DNA of 64,000 nucleotides from an uncultured Sutterella sp. Lineage in GTDB: Bacteria > Pseudomonadota > Gammaproteobacteria > Burkholderiales > Burkholderiaceae_F. The position numbers and the translations under genes were made by a program. Positions 1-9,033 of this stretch are shown here, in pieces (the stretch's first letter is position 1; every line of letters begins with the position of its first letter). The DNA is taken from contig CABQGK010000001.1 in NCBI GenBank assembly GCA_902463725.1, positions 265,201 through 329,200 of the forward strand, given 5' to 3'. The notes below the pieces were generated by a model, which saw nothing but the letters and a program-made list of their open reading frames with translations, was not told the origin of the DNA and did no database searches.

Positions 1-1
1 A

Positions 2-2551
2 TTGAGTCAGTCTGCGATAGCGGCGGATCTCGTGATTAATCGAGGCGATCACGCCATATTGAATGGCGTCTCTGAGTCTTACGACAATGTTGTCATCAAT
101 ACCGATACACTGGGCTTTTGGGATAATGCATTGATTTCTCTTGGAAATCATGCAAGTTTGAACATCTCGGGCAACATGGTCGGTGTCAATGTCTCTGGTG
201 ATGCGGGCTCGAGTACCGTAGGTAACACAACGCTGATGGGGCTCTATACCTCAGAAGCGCATATTGCGGGCGACATTGATGTCGTTTCCACGTTGCGAGG
301 AAATTTGCGCACGGGCGGAACGAATGTTTTTTGGATTGCCAACGAAAGTACGCTCACGCTAGGGCAAACGGGGAGCGCACTCCGTGTCTGGGCCGTGGGT
401 AGCAAACCTGATGCGCTCTCCGCGAAGGATCGCAGTACGATCACGATTAACACCGCGCGCGGGCAGATTGCGGGCTCGATTGACTTTGTTAACGACGGCT
501 CAGCAAATTTGATGACACCTGACGAATTGCGTCAGCGCGTGCAAGCGGCGGGCTTTTCTGGGTTGCGCGACTTTGGGACGGCTTATATTGGCGACGATGA
601 GCGCGCGCTTGAAGTTGCTCAATCGTTATTCGCTGAGGCACGTCCCGGCTTTGGTAACGTCGTGGGGGTGGGCTCAGCGGTTCATTTGACCCTGGACGGC
701 CCCGAGGCCTATTGGTTTGGTGACGAACAAAATGGTAGCAACGCCTATATTGCGGCTAATGCATCGGGAAGTTCTACTGCCTCGGGTTGGGATGCTATCG
801 TTGAGGGCTTTGCCGCGATGGTTGCAGCGGACATCTTCAAAAAAGAGATTAATAAAAATGTGATTCAAGGGCCGCTTGACCCAAATCGCGGGGCTGAACT
901 TGACTTAACCCTTAAAAATGGTGCGCAGTGGGCCTACTTTGGTGTCAGTGATAGTCATACAACAAATAAGCGTTTAACGTCAGGTACGACGGTGATTGAC
1001 ACCCAAGTCACCGTTCGTTCGATCCCAAAGCGCATCTCGGCAATCCGCCTAGAAGAGGGCGGCATTGTGAATCTCTTCGATAATAATGTGCTCGCCGAGT
1101 GGCGGCGTATCGGTCTTGATGAGGTCTTTCCCGAGGTCATGGACGTAAAGCACAACTATGTGCGAATTGGAAAACTCAAAGGTAGCGGCGGTATTTTCCG
1201 ACTCGACCTCAATGTCGATGACCGCACCGCGAGCGACATGGTCTTTATTGAGAACGCTGAGGGTGCGGGCACCTTTAAGATCGAGCCCTACAACATTGAT
1301 CACCTTCAGGCCGTCACGCCGACGAACGTACTGCGTTTTGCAACCGTCTCCAAAGCGGCGACTGATGCTGGCGTGAAATTCGTCGATAAGGTCAACCTCT
1401 ATAACCAGCGCCTCTATGATTATGAGCTCGAGATTGGTCATTCCGAGTACAAGCCAGGTAAGGATGAAGGTAACGAGGTCTACGAAAAGCGCGTCTATGA
1501 CGAAGAAGCGGCGACGTTTGGTGATGCCGCATGGACCGAGGATGTCTCGAACTCGTACACGAGTCACGTCTACACCTTCAATTCCGATGAGGACTTCCGA
1601 GAAGGTACCGACTGGTTTATCCGCCGTATTTCGGCGGTGGAAAAGCCGAGTGTGAAGGCCTTTGGTTCTGGCATGGAGGCGAGCTGGCTCTATGCCCATA
1701 CGCTTGACCGGTTGCACCAGCGTCTGGGCGAGATCCGTTATGCGCCCGAAAAGAAAGGTCTTTGGGCTCGCGCCCGCTATGAGCGCCTCGGGCGGCATAG
1801 CACGGACGTATCGCGCACGATGGTGCAAGTGGGGACTGACTACCTCAACACTGAGCGCAATCGTGTGGGTTTGGCCTTGGATTACAACTGGGGTCGTGCC
1901 GATTACGACACGCTCAAAGGGGACGCTGATCTGACGGGTTTTGGCGTGCTCTTCTATGACACGTGGCTACATGAAAATGGTAGCTGGCTCGATCTTACGG
2001 CATACATTGGCCGGCAGAACACCACGCTCGATACCGTCGAGCATGATGGAGCAGCGCTCAAAGGCAAATATCGCCAGCGCGTTCTGAAGCTTGGTATTGA
2101 AGGGGGGCGGCGCTATGACCGTGTGACCCAGAGCGGCGTGGTGTATTTCTTAGAGCCGCAGCTTCAGCTGCAGTACACCCATGTAGGTCGCGCGAATACG
2201 CGCACGAGCAACGATCTCGCCCTCAAGATTGAGGGGGCGCAGTCCTTTGTCGGCCGCGCGGGGCTACGTTTGGGTCGCGAATGGAGTACAGACGATATGC
2301 GGCACAACAACCTCTATCTGACGGCAGATGTGCTCCATGCCTTTGGTCATGGACAGCGCGGGCATGTTAGTTCTGGCGATCAAAGTCTTTTGAAGACGTG
2401 GGGCGGCGCCGCGACTTGGTTTGACTTGGGGCTTTCTGGACAGTGGTCGATCAATCAGCGTACGGCGCTGCATTTTGATGCCTTGAAGTACTTCGGCGCG
2501 GGCTTCCATAACGCTTGGCTTTTGAACGCTAACCTGCGTTACTCGTTCTAA
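2..2551 (+). CDS. Autotransporter (type Va), 5'-truncated by window edge
   Basis: Secreted surface protein of the classical autotransporter type: an N-terminal passenger (roughly residues 9-560) followed by a C-terminal outer-membrane beta-barrel of about 270 residues that ends in the aromatic signature Tyr-Ser-Phe. Only the last residues of a signal peptide are visible (SQSAIAA before ADLVIN). Alignment with the next gene, where ADLVIN follows residue 36, shows about 29 residues missing to the left, so the TTG at position 2 is not the true start. A conserved segment near residues 380-430 (GSGGIFRLDLNVDD, then IENAEGAGTF) resembles the C-terminal, pertactin-like folding end of many autotransporter passengers. 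It is a paralogue of the downstream gene and shares the motifs FGDEQNGSN and KPDALSAKDRS. The passenger's target is unknown. Confidence 0.88.
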   Translation: MSQSAIAADLVINRGDHAILNGVSESYDNVVINTDTLGFWDNALISLGNHASLNISGNMVGVNVSGDAGSSTVGNTTLMGLYTSEAHIAGDIDVVSTLRGNLRTGGTNVFWIANESTLTLGQTGSALRVWAVGSKPDALSAKDRSTITINTARGQIAGSIDFVNDGSANLMTPDELRQRVQAAGFSGLRDFGTAYIGDDERALEVAQSLFAEARPGFGNVVGVGSAVHLTLDGPEAYWFGDEQNGSNAYIAANASGSSTASGWDAIVEGFAAMVAADIFKKEINKNVIQGPLDPNRGAELDLTLKNGAQWAYFGVSDSHTTNKRLTSGTTVIDTQVTVRSIPKRISAIRLEEGGIVNLFDNNVLAEWRRIGLDEVFPEVMDVKHNYVRIGKLKGSGGIFRLDLNVDDRTASDMVFIENAEGAGTFKIEPYNIDHLQAVTPTNVLRFATVSKAATDAGVKFVDKVNLYNQRLYDYELEIGHSEYKPGKDEGNEVYEKRVYDEEAATFGDAAWTEDVSNSYTSHVYTFNSDEDFREGTDWFIRRISAVEKPSVKAFGSGMEASWLYAHTLDRLHQRLGEIRYAPEKKGLWARARYERLGRHSTDVSRTMVQVGTDYLNTERNRVGLALDYNWGRADYDTLKGDADLTGFGVLFYDTWLHENGSWLDLTAYIGRQNTTLDTVEHDGAALKGKYRQRVLKLGIEGGRRYDRVTQSGVVYFLEPQLQLQYTHVGRANTRTSNDLALKIEGAQSFVGRAGLRLGREWSTDDMRHNNLYLTADVLHAFGHGQRGHVSSGDQSLLKTWGGAATWFDLGLSGQWSINQRTALHFDALKYFGAGFHNAWLLNANLRYSF

Positions 2552-3001
2552 GCGTAAAGAGAGCGCACAAAACTGATGGGGGTGCCTTGGAAACGGGGCA
2601 TCCCCATTGCCTATGTGGGCGTAGCTCACGACGCCTCTCACTCAATCGAGCACCTAGCACTCAGCGTTGCGCATGGCGTGCCTACGTTGTGAAAGCGGTG
2701 ATAGCGGTGCTTGGTATCTGAAATAATCGTACAGAAATAATGAATGTTTAATTGTTTAGATATGAATAAATATCTATCTATGAGAGTGAGCGCTCACATA
2801 TTTTTTGGTGTTGCTTTTGAAGTCTTCTATAAAAGATGTTTCATCTTGAGAATTTTTAATAAAAATTCAATAAAAACAAATGCTTAAATTCGTTTTCTTT
2901 GTCTGAAGTTTTGACTAGTTCTGCTTTCGGTGAACAATGTTTTGCTAGAAAAAACGAAGTAATGCGTTAAATTCTAACTATTTATACATAAATTTTAAAA
3001 C
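2552..3001. other. AT-rich intergenic region between tandem autotransporters
   Basis: No gene is seen. A GC-rich imperfect hairpin at 2578-2605 (arms around GGGGTGCC and GGCATCCCC, one bulge) may end the upstream transcript, but it lacks a T run. From about 2700 the sequence becomes strongly AT-rich. It contains TTTAATTGTT (2747-2756) and AATAAATATCTAT (2765-2777), both of which recur upstream of the first giant adhesin (see findings). Confidence 0.5.
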
Positions 3002-3030
3002 TTGACAATTAGTGTTGGTAAATATATATT
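3002..3030 (+). promoter_or_regulatory. Sigma70-type promoter of the second autotransporter
   Basis: A perfect -35 box TTGACA (3002-3007) is followed by a 17-nt spacer and TATATT (3025-3030, 5 of 6 matches to TATAAT). Transcription would start near 3037, giving a leader of about 160 nt. A small C-rich/G-rich hairpin around 3130-3142 lies in that leader. The ribosome site GAGG (3186-3189) precedes the ATG at 3197. Confidence 0.7.
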
Positions 3031-3196
3031 TCAGTTGTGATAAGGGGTATCAATTCCCTTTTGCCTGCTACACAACTTAAAAATCCTTTTGGGAACGCGC
3101 CTAATCCCACTGCGACTGTCCCCTTCCCCCCTATGAGGGGCAACTCTAGTCAGTTTGCAGCGTGTGCGCTTTCCCCGTTCTCTTTGAGGTATCAAC

Positions 3197-5776
3197 ATGC
3201 AGACGCAATCCGTACACGCAAGCCGCCGTACCCTTGCTCCATTTACTCAGCGACTCCTAGTCGCCGCCATTCTCTGTGCGGTCGGTCAGACTGCTGCGTT
3301 AGGCGCTGATCTTGTGATTAATAATGGTGACCATAAGACGGTCGCTGGAGGTGAGGAAAACTATGACAACATTGTGGTCAATGCCACAAGTTTGGGCTTT
3401 TTTGATAATGGAGCCATTACTGTCAGTAGTGGAGGCACGCTTAATGTCACTGGCGATATGGTCAATGTCAATCTCTCAAGGGATGCTGGTTCAGCAACCG
3501 CCGGCTCCGTTAATTTGTTGAGACTCTATGGCGGCAGTCAGGCGAGCATTGCTGGAAATATTGATATCACATCCAAACTGATAGCTCCTAACATCACTAC
3601 GGGGGGTACTAATATCTTTTGGGCTGGTAGTGGATCTTCTATTTCTCTAGGAAGCGCAGGTTCTTCAGTAAGGATTTGGTCGATTGGGCGCAAGCCTGAC
3701 GCCTTGTCAGCTAAGGATCGCTCAAGCGTGATTTTAAATAGTACTAATAATCAAATTGTCGGCTCAGTTGACTTTCTTTCTGATACTAGCTCAAGAATGC
3801 CCACCGAAGCGTCAATTCGGCAGATGTTGACTGCCCATGGTTTTGGGGGGTCATTTTGGAACTGGTATGGGGCATCTGACACTGATGCAAACAAGATTGC
3901 GTTTGAAAATGAAATGTATTCAGCCACTAGCGCCGCTTTTGGTGACGTCATGGGGGTTGGCTCTAGGGCGGCTATTACGCTTGATGGACAGAACTCATAC
4001 TGGTTTGGCGATGAGCAAAATGGATCGAATCTCTATTTGGATATACAAGGGGATGGCTTTATATCCAGCGTAATTGTAAATGCCATTTACGATCGTGGCT
4101 TAGCAAAGTCTTTTGACCCTACTAAGGGGGCGTCCTTTGAGTTGGTGCTCAAGAATGGGGCGCAATGGAGCTATTTTGGAATCTCAGATATACATAGTGG
4201 AAATGTAGTGATTCATAGCTCTTTGGCAACTTTACGCTATAGGACTGTTTCCATCCCAAAGCGGCTGAGCGCTTTGACGCTTGAGGACGGCGGTATCGTC
4301 AACCTCTTTGATGCAAATATTCAGGCGAAATGGCTTGAAATTGGGCTCGATACGGCTTTTCCTGAAGTAATGAACGTCAAGCACAACTACGTGCGCTTAG
4401 GGACACTCAAGGGCAGCGGCGGTATCTTCCGCCTTGACTTGAATGTCGATGACAAGTCAAAGAGCGACATGATCTTTATTGAGAACGCCGAGGGTGCAGG
4501 CACGTTTAAGCTCGAGCCCTACAACATTGAGAACCTTGGCAATGTGAGCCCTACCAATACGCTGCGCTTTGCAACCGTCTCCGCGGCAGCTGTAGCTGGG
4601 GGTGTGAGGTTCGTCGATAAGGTCAACCTCAAAGGCCAGAAGCTCTACGACTACGAGCTAGAAATCGGCAAAGAAACCTATAGTGCTACTGACGCGCGTA
4701 ATGCTGACTATGAGGATCGTGTCTACGAGGACGAAGAGGCTAACTTTGGAAGCAGCAGTTCTTCGAGCAGTGCTCGCCGCGTACCCCGTGACGCGACTCG
4801 CACGATCTACACCTTCAATAGCGAGGATTACGAGGGCGGAGAAAACTGGTTCATTCGTCGCATTATTCAGCACGAAAACGATACGCCAAACGCCGTCGCG
4901 AATGCGCTTGATGCGACGTGGCTCTTTGCGCGCTCGCTCGACCGTATGCATCAGCGCCTGGGAGAGGTGCGTTACTCAGAGGGTGAACGTGGCCTTTGGG
5001 CTCGCACGCGCTATGAGCAACTGGACTCGCACGGGATTAACCTCGACCGTAGCATGGTTCAGATTGGGGCGGACTTCCGTAATACCGAACGTAACCGAGT
5101 GGGCGTCGCGCTTGCTTACCACAGCGGGGATGCCGACTATAGCTCGCTCAAGGGTAAAAACGACTTTAGCGGCTACTCGCTCATGGCCTATAACACGTGG
5201 ATCAAAGAAAACGGTGCGTGGCTTGATCTCACCGCAAGCGTTGGGCGCGTGCACTCTGAGTTGACGGGCGAAGGGGCGGGTGCGTTCTTTACGGGCGACT
5301 ACCATGCCAATCTCTTGAGGCTTGGTATTGAGAGCGGACACCGCTTTGATCATGACACAGACCGCGCACGCTATTTCATTGAGCCCGAATTGCAGCTGCA
5401 GTGGATGCGCCTCGGTCGTTCGGGCATGACGCTCAGTAACGGTGTTCATGTTGAAAACGGCGCTGGGGATAGCCTTATCGGCCGTGCAGGCGTTCGCCTT
5501 GGGCGCGAGTGGCGTGACTCTGAAAATCGCCCCAATCAGCTGATTGCCGTGGCCGACATTCTGCATGAGTTCCGCGGCACCTCAGACTCGGTCTTTACTG
5601 CGGGGGACGAACGTGTCAGCCGTACTTTGGGCAAGAAAGGCACGTGGTTTGATCTGGGGGTGAGCGGCGAGGTGAGCCTCAGCGAGCGCTCGAGCCTCTA
5701 CGTCGATGTGCTTAAAAACTTTGGTGGCGGCTACGACGGCTGGCTCTTGAATGCAGCGGTGCGCTACGCGTTCTAA
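3197..5776 (+). CDS. Autotransporter (type Va), complete paralogue of the upstream gene
   Basis: 859 residues. A signal peptide ends near ALGA-36, then comes a passenger (about 37-590) and an outer-membrane beta-barrel (about 590-859) ending in Tyr-Ala-Phe, the usual aromatic terminus recognised by the BAM complex. The ATG at 3197 is chosen because GAGG lies 7-8 nt upstream and the signal peptide begins there; no ESPR is present. The passenger/barrel junction block GSGGIFRLDLNVDD and the following IENAEGAGTF are almost identical to the upstream paralogue, while the first 350 residues have diverged. The DNA of that diverged part is visibly more AT-rich than the 3' half, a mosaic pattern. A serine run near residues 515-523 lies before the barrel. 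Function beyond surface display or adhesion cannot be told. Confidence 0.9.
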   Translation: MQTQSVHASRRTLAPFTQRLLVAAILCAVGQTAALGADLVINNGDHKTVAGGEENYDNIVVNATSLGFFDNGAITVSSGGTLNVTGDMVNVNLSRDAGSATAGSVNLLRLYGGSQASIAGNIDITSKLIAPNITTGGTNIFWAGSGSSISLGSAGSSVRIWSIGRKPDALSAKDRSSVILNSTNNQIVGSVDFLSDTSSRMPTEASIRQMLTAHGFGGSFWNWYGASDTDANKIAFENEMYSATSAAFGDVMGVGSRAAITLDGQNSYWFGDEQNGSNLYLDIQGDGFISSVIVNAIYDRGLAKSFDPTKGASFELVLKNGAQWSYFGISDIHSGNVVIHSSLATLRYRTVSIPKRLSALTLEDGGIVNLFDANIQAKWLEIGLDTAFPEVMNVKHNYVRLGTLKGSGGIFRLDLNVDDKSKSDMIFIENAEGAGTFKLEPYNIENLGNVSPTNTLRFATVSAAAVAGGVRFVDKVNLKGQKLYDYELEIGKETYSATDARNADYEDRVYEDEEANFGSSSSSSSARRVPRDATRTIYTFNSEDYEGGENWFIRRIIQHENDTPNAVANALDATWLFARSLDRMHQRLGEVRYSEGERGLWARTRYEQLDSHGINLDRSMVQIGADFRNTERNRVGVALAYHSGDADYSSLKGKNDFSGYSLMAYNTWIKENGAWLDLTASVGRVHSELTGEGAGAFFTGDYHANLLRLGIESGHRFDHDTDRARYFIEPELQLQWMRLGRSGMTLSNGVHVENGAGDSLIGRAGVRLGREWRDSENRPNQLIAVADILHEFRGTSDSVFTAGDERVSRTLGKKGTWFDLGVSGEVSLSERSSLYVDVLKNFGGGYDGWLLNAAVRYAF

Positions 5777-5830
5777 AGGATGGGCGCTCTTGGCGCCGTG
5801 ATTGGGTGCAGGTTTCCTTCTGCACTAACG

Positions 5831-5866
5831 AGGGACGTTCTCGAGCCGAGAGCGTCCCTTTTTTTC
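5831..5866 (+). terminator. Intrinsic terminator after the autotransporter pair
   Basis: Inverted repeat AGGGACGTTCTC / GAGAGCGTCCCT (one G-T wobble) with a short loop, followed directly by seven T residues. This is a canonical rho-independent terminator 55 nt after the stop codon. Confidence 0.9.
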
Positions 5867-6520
5867 GTTGCACTTCAAAGCGGAGGCGAGTTGAGAGACT
5901 ACCGCCTGTATCTCATGGCGTCCGACTTAAGGATGCCAATCAGTTCTTAAGAACAGGAGCTCGACAACCATATAATTCGATCAGGAATTTTTCTTAAGTT
6001 TTTCATCAAAACGCTTCTCGCACAAGCTCGACCGCGCGCTCAGGGGCGAGGTGAGTGGATGAAAAAGCAGAGCGTTTTTCCTTAAGGTTTTCTGACAGAA
6101 AGCGCCAGCATTTCTCTATTGAAAGCTGGTTTTTAATAGTTAATTGCTATATAGCGCTTCTTCGTTGCGACGTGATTGTTAAGAAAAACAAAACGCGGCT
6201 GCTGTTTTAGAAAGTTTAACTGTACAACGCCAGAAGTTGACGATTGCCCCCAAAAACACTCCAATGGCTGAGTGTTATTTCATTTTTGCAAGTATCATGA
6301 CTTTATGTCTGAATTCTATATGAGGGTTAACACTAATAGACGCCAGAAAATATTTTTAAACCAGAGAAAAAAGTTTGAATTTTAACTTTTTTGAACCTCG
6401 GTTAATTTTATTCTGAATACCTATAGAGGCTCTGAGAAAACGCTACTGCCACAAGCGTTTCAAATTAGTACGTAATTTCGTACAAATGGAAATCGCTGTT
6501 GGAAAATCATGGCTACCTTT
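5867..6520. other. Long non-coding region upstream of the sulfite reductase operon
   Basis: No convincing gene. A TATAAT box (5971-5976) is followed about 30 nt later by a structured element: outer arms AAAACGCT (6008-6015) and AGCGTTTT (6071-6078) enclose an inner pair CTCGC/GCGAG (6017-6021, 6046-6050), and a short T run follows at 6075-6079. This could be a small RNA with its own terminator, but nothing else supports it. The rest is AT-rich and holds no recognisable feature. Confidence 0.4.
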
Positions 6521-6540
6521 CTTTTGGTTTAGATCAAAAG
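6521..6540 (+). promoter_or_regulatory. FNR/CRP-family binding site upstream of mccA
   Basis: TTGGT-TTAG-ATCAA (6524-6537) matches the FNR consensus TTGAT-N4-ATCAA at 9 of 10 positions. The dyad extends to CTTTTGGT / ATCAAAAG (6521-6540), 15 of 16 positions symmetrical. It is centred 229 bp before the mccA start. A weak -10-like TACTAC (6564-6569) would put the site about 41-46 bp upstream of transcription start, the class II activator position. Anaerobic activation of a respiratory reductase fits; which family member binds is inference. Confidence 0.6.
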
Positions 6541-6569
6541 ACCTGTGTTCTAGTCGAAAATCGTACTAC

Positions 6570-6759
6570 CTTAAGTAAAGATTAAGCGCTAGAGTGAGCA
6601 CTGTAGTGAGCGGGTTCCCAAGAAACCCATTCTCTACATGACCTCACTCCCTCACGTTCAGGCCACACTATCCAAGAGGCAAAATAGCCTCGGTGGGTCA
6701 GACCGCAAAGGAGATTCTCTAATCAACCCTGTCTTAATAGAGACAACAAGGAGCGAATT
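6570..6759 (+). promoter_or_regulatory. mccA leader with small hairpins and strong RBS
   Basis: The presumed 5' untranslated region holds two small hairpins, GGGTT/AACCC (about 6611-6627) and GAGGC/GCCTC (6676-6691). The ribosome site AAGGAG (6748-6753) lies 6 nt before the ATG at 6760. No riboswitch class was recognised. Confidence 0.4.
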
Positions 6760-8730
6760 ATGACCAAGCAAACGAAGCTTCTGTCTCTGGCCGCCTGTAT
6801 TAGTACGCTGTTCGTCGCTGCCCCGGCTTCCGCCCTGGTAACGATCGATCTGCCGCGTACGCTCGATGGCTATGTAGCACAAGACAAGGCCTTCTGGGAC
6901 TACCTGAAGGCCAATCATCCGTACTTCAAGACCTATGCGAAGGAAGGCCGTGTCGTGGGTAAGTTCACGATGTCCGACCGTCAGGAAGAATGGGTCGAGT
7001 TCGGTGGTGGCGAACAGTATCATCATGACACCGGCCGCAAGGCTGCGCTCACGTACCGTCTGCCCTACGAATCCTTCCTCGATCTGCCGAATAACTTCGT
7101 CGGTCCGAAGAAGTGCGGTGAATGCCACCCGTTGCAGTATGAAAAGTGGGAACGCTCCCGTCACGCCAAGATCATCCGCTTCCCGGAAGAAATGGAAGAA
7201 GTGGGCGGCGATCTGAAGAAGCCGCTCTACAACTCCAAGGCCTCCGTCCTGCCTGAAGGCATCGACAAGGAAGACATCTTCGTCGTGGTGGGTACGCCCC
7301 GCACGAAATACGGCTTCATCGACAAGTGGCTTGTCCGCGGTACGTATCACATCGAAGACGGCAGTCTCTCCAAGGGCACTGGCAAGATGGTCGCTGGCGG
7401 GAACCAGTTCTCGCGTGGCTGGGCTGAATATCTGACGCCTGAAATGGCGAAGAAGATTAACGCCTGGGATCCGACCTTCCCGACCAAGCTCGAGGACTTT
7501 GGCGCACAGACGTCCAAGGTCTGGGGCATGAACTCCTACGGCGCTTCGAACCGCACGCAGGCCATGTTCCAGCCGGGTACGTCCTACTGCGAAATCTGCC
7601 ATACCTGGAAGTTCAACTTCAAGAGCCAAGAAGAACTCTTCGCCGCTCTGGGTGACGGGCAGAAACTTCGCGATCACGTCGTTAGCAAGGGCGTGAGCTG
7701 CGAAGAATGCCACGGCGCTGGCGCTCACCTCTACGGTGCTCGCGGTGCTGGTATGCCGTCCGACTGCGAACGCTGCCACCAGCGTCTCGTCTACAACAAG
7801 GACGACCGTGCTAAGGATCCGACGCAACCGTTCAACGTTTACTTCAAGAGCTTCTGCCCTGCCTGCGGTACCGAAGGTTCGCAGCAGATCTACACGAAGC
7901 ACTATGCTAAGGGTATGCGTTGCACGACTTGCCACGACCCGCATGAAGTCACCAAGAACGACTGGAAGTCTTACTACACTGTGCCTCACATGAAGAAGAC
8001 CTGCCAGGACTGCCACAGTGTCGCTGCTGAGTTCTTCGCTCAGGGTGGCACGCACAGCCGCAACGATTGTGCTTCCTGCCATATGCCGAAGATGGGTAGC
8101 TGCGAAAACTTCGCTTCGATCCAGCGTCCGGACATGGGCGGTTTCGACAACGTCCGCGCTTCGCACATCTGGCGTATTTTGGTCGATCCTGAAAAGAAGA
8201 CCCTCAATCCGCCTGATGGTGTGACCGATCGTAGCCCCGTCGCTTCCAACAAGAAGGGCTGGCACGTCAGTAAGGACAACGGCCGTCCGTACATCGACCT
8301 GATGTGGTCGTGCGGTCGTACGTCTTGGCCTGACAAGCACGTCCAGGATGCGTTCGGCTGCCACAGCCCGGTTCAGTCGAAGTTCCCTGAATCCATGCGA
8401 TTCAAGGATCAGAAGACCATCTACAACAAGGTTGTTGCATGGCAGCAGCCCGTTAAGGAAGGTTACGCCAAGATCACCGCTGACTTGTTGACCATCTCCG
8501 ACAAGCTCCAGACGGCTAAGCTCGACAATACCACCAAGGTTCAGATCCAGACTTATGCGGATCAGGCCCGTGCTATTGCTGCCAAGATCAAGGCTGACGG
8601 TTCCTGGGGCGTCCATGGTCCGAAGTTCAGCAAGCAGATCATTGATGAAGGCGTCGCCTACGTCAACGAAGCGATGGCTCTGCTGAATGCCAAGGCTCCG
8701 GCTCCGGCTCCTGCTCCCGCTAAGAAGTAA
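6760..8730 (+). CDS. mccA: MccA/SirA-type octahaem cytochrome c sulfite reductase
   Basis: Periplasmic multihaem enzyme that reduces sulfite to sulfide with six electrons in anaerobic respiration. 656 residues with a Sec signal peptide (cleavage near ASA-25). Seven ordinary CXXCH haem motifs start at C119, C277, C314, C336, C388, C415 and C437. The eighth is the diagnostic CX15CH motif, C518 to C534-H535, known from Wolinella MccA as the active-site haem needing a dedicated haem lyase. Non-haem cysteines C366, C369 and C448 are candidates for the Cu(I) ligands described in MccA. The C-terminus is helical with an Ala-Pro tail. It heads a same-strand cluster. Codon choice (AAG, GAA, CGT and GGT favoured) differs from the genes downstream and suggests high expression. 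No quinol dehydrogenase or CcsA-type haem lyase gene lies in the window. Identification is firm from the haem pattern. Confidence 0.95.
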   Translation: MTKQTKLLSLAACISTLFVAAPASALVTIDLPRTLDGYVAQDKAFWDYLKANHPYFKTYAKEGRVVGKFTMSDRQEEWVEFGGGEQYHHDTGRKAALTYRLPYESFLDLPNNFVGPKKCGECHPLQYEKWERSRHAKIIRFPEEMEEVGGDLKKPLYNSKASVLPEGIDKEDIFVVVGTPRTKYGFIDKWLVRGTYHIEDGSLSKGTGKMVAGGNQFSRGWAEYLTPEMAKKINAWDPTFPTKLEDFGAQTSKVWGMNSYGASNRTQAMFQPGTSYCEICHTWKFNFKSQEELFAALGDGQKLRDHVVSKGVSCEECHGAGAHLYGARGAGMPSDCERCHQRLVYNKDDRAKDPTQPFNVYFKSFCPACGTEGSQQIYTKHYAKGMRCTTCHDPHEVTKNDWKSYYTVPHMKKTCQDCHSVAAEFFAQGGTHSRNDCASCHMPKMGSCENFASIQRPDMGGFDNVRASHIWRILVDPEKKTLNPPDGVTDRSPVASNKKGWHVSKDNGRPYIDLMWSCGRTSWPDKHVQDAFGCHSPVQSKFPESMRFKDQKTIYNKVVAWQQPVKEGYAKITADLLTISDKLQTAKLDNTTKVQIQTYADQARAIAAKIKADGSWGVHGPKFSKQIIDEGVAYVNEAMALLNAKAPAPAPAPAKK

Positions 8731-8782
8731 TTCAAAGCACTAGCAGTTGCTTGAGACTGAGTATCAGCTCTCGGTACAACGT

Positions 8783-8811
8783 CTCCCCCTCCCTCAAAAG
8801 GGGAGGGGGAG
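8783..8811. repeat. GC-rich perfect stem-loop between mccA and the rhodanese gene
   Basis: An 11-bp perfect inverted repeat (arms CTCCCCCTCCC 8783-8793 and GGGAGGGGGAG 8801-8811) has a 7-nt loop and no T run behind it. It lies 53 nt after the mccA stop. It could protect the mccA 3' end or act as a partial terminator, so that mccA is made in excess over the downstream genes; it may also belong to a dispersed intergenic repeat family. The rest of 8731-9033 is unremarkable. Confidence 0.6.
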
Positions 8812-9033
8812 ATCCCCCAAAACCTCAAGAGTCCCCTTTTCCCGATGTGCTCCATGTGCTCCATTGAGTTGGCGCACAGCGCGAAAAAGAGATTCACGTT
8901 CAAGGGTTAAAAGCCCCCTAGGGTTTAGATGGCGCAGTAGCGCCGCCGGCGGGTCGCTCGTTTCGATGGAGCACCGCATAGCGCGCAAGGCGCACCCTCT
9001 TTAGGGAGGCGAGCGAGAAGGAGGTACCCTAAG

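Noticed and set aside
6658..8616. A 652-codon minus-strand open frame across mccA
   Set aside because: mccA on the plus strand has a signal peptide and eight haem motifs; the opposite frame has no recognisable domain and is a mirror effect of the biased codon use.
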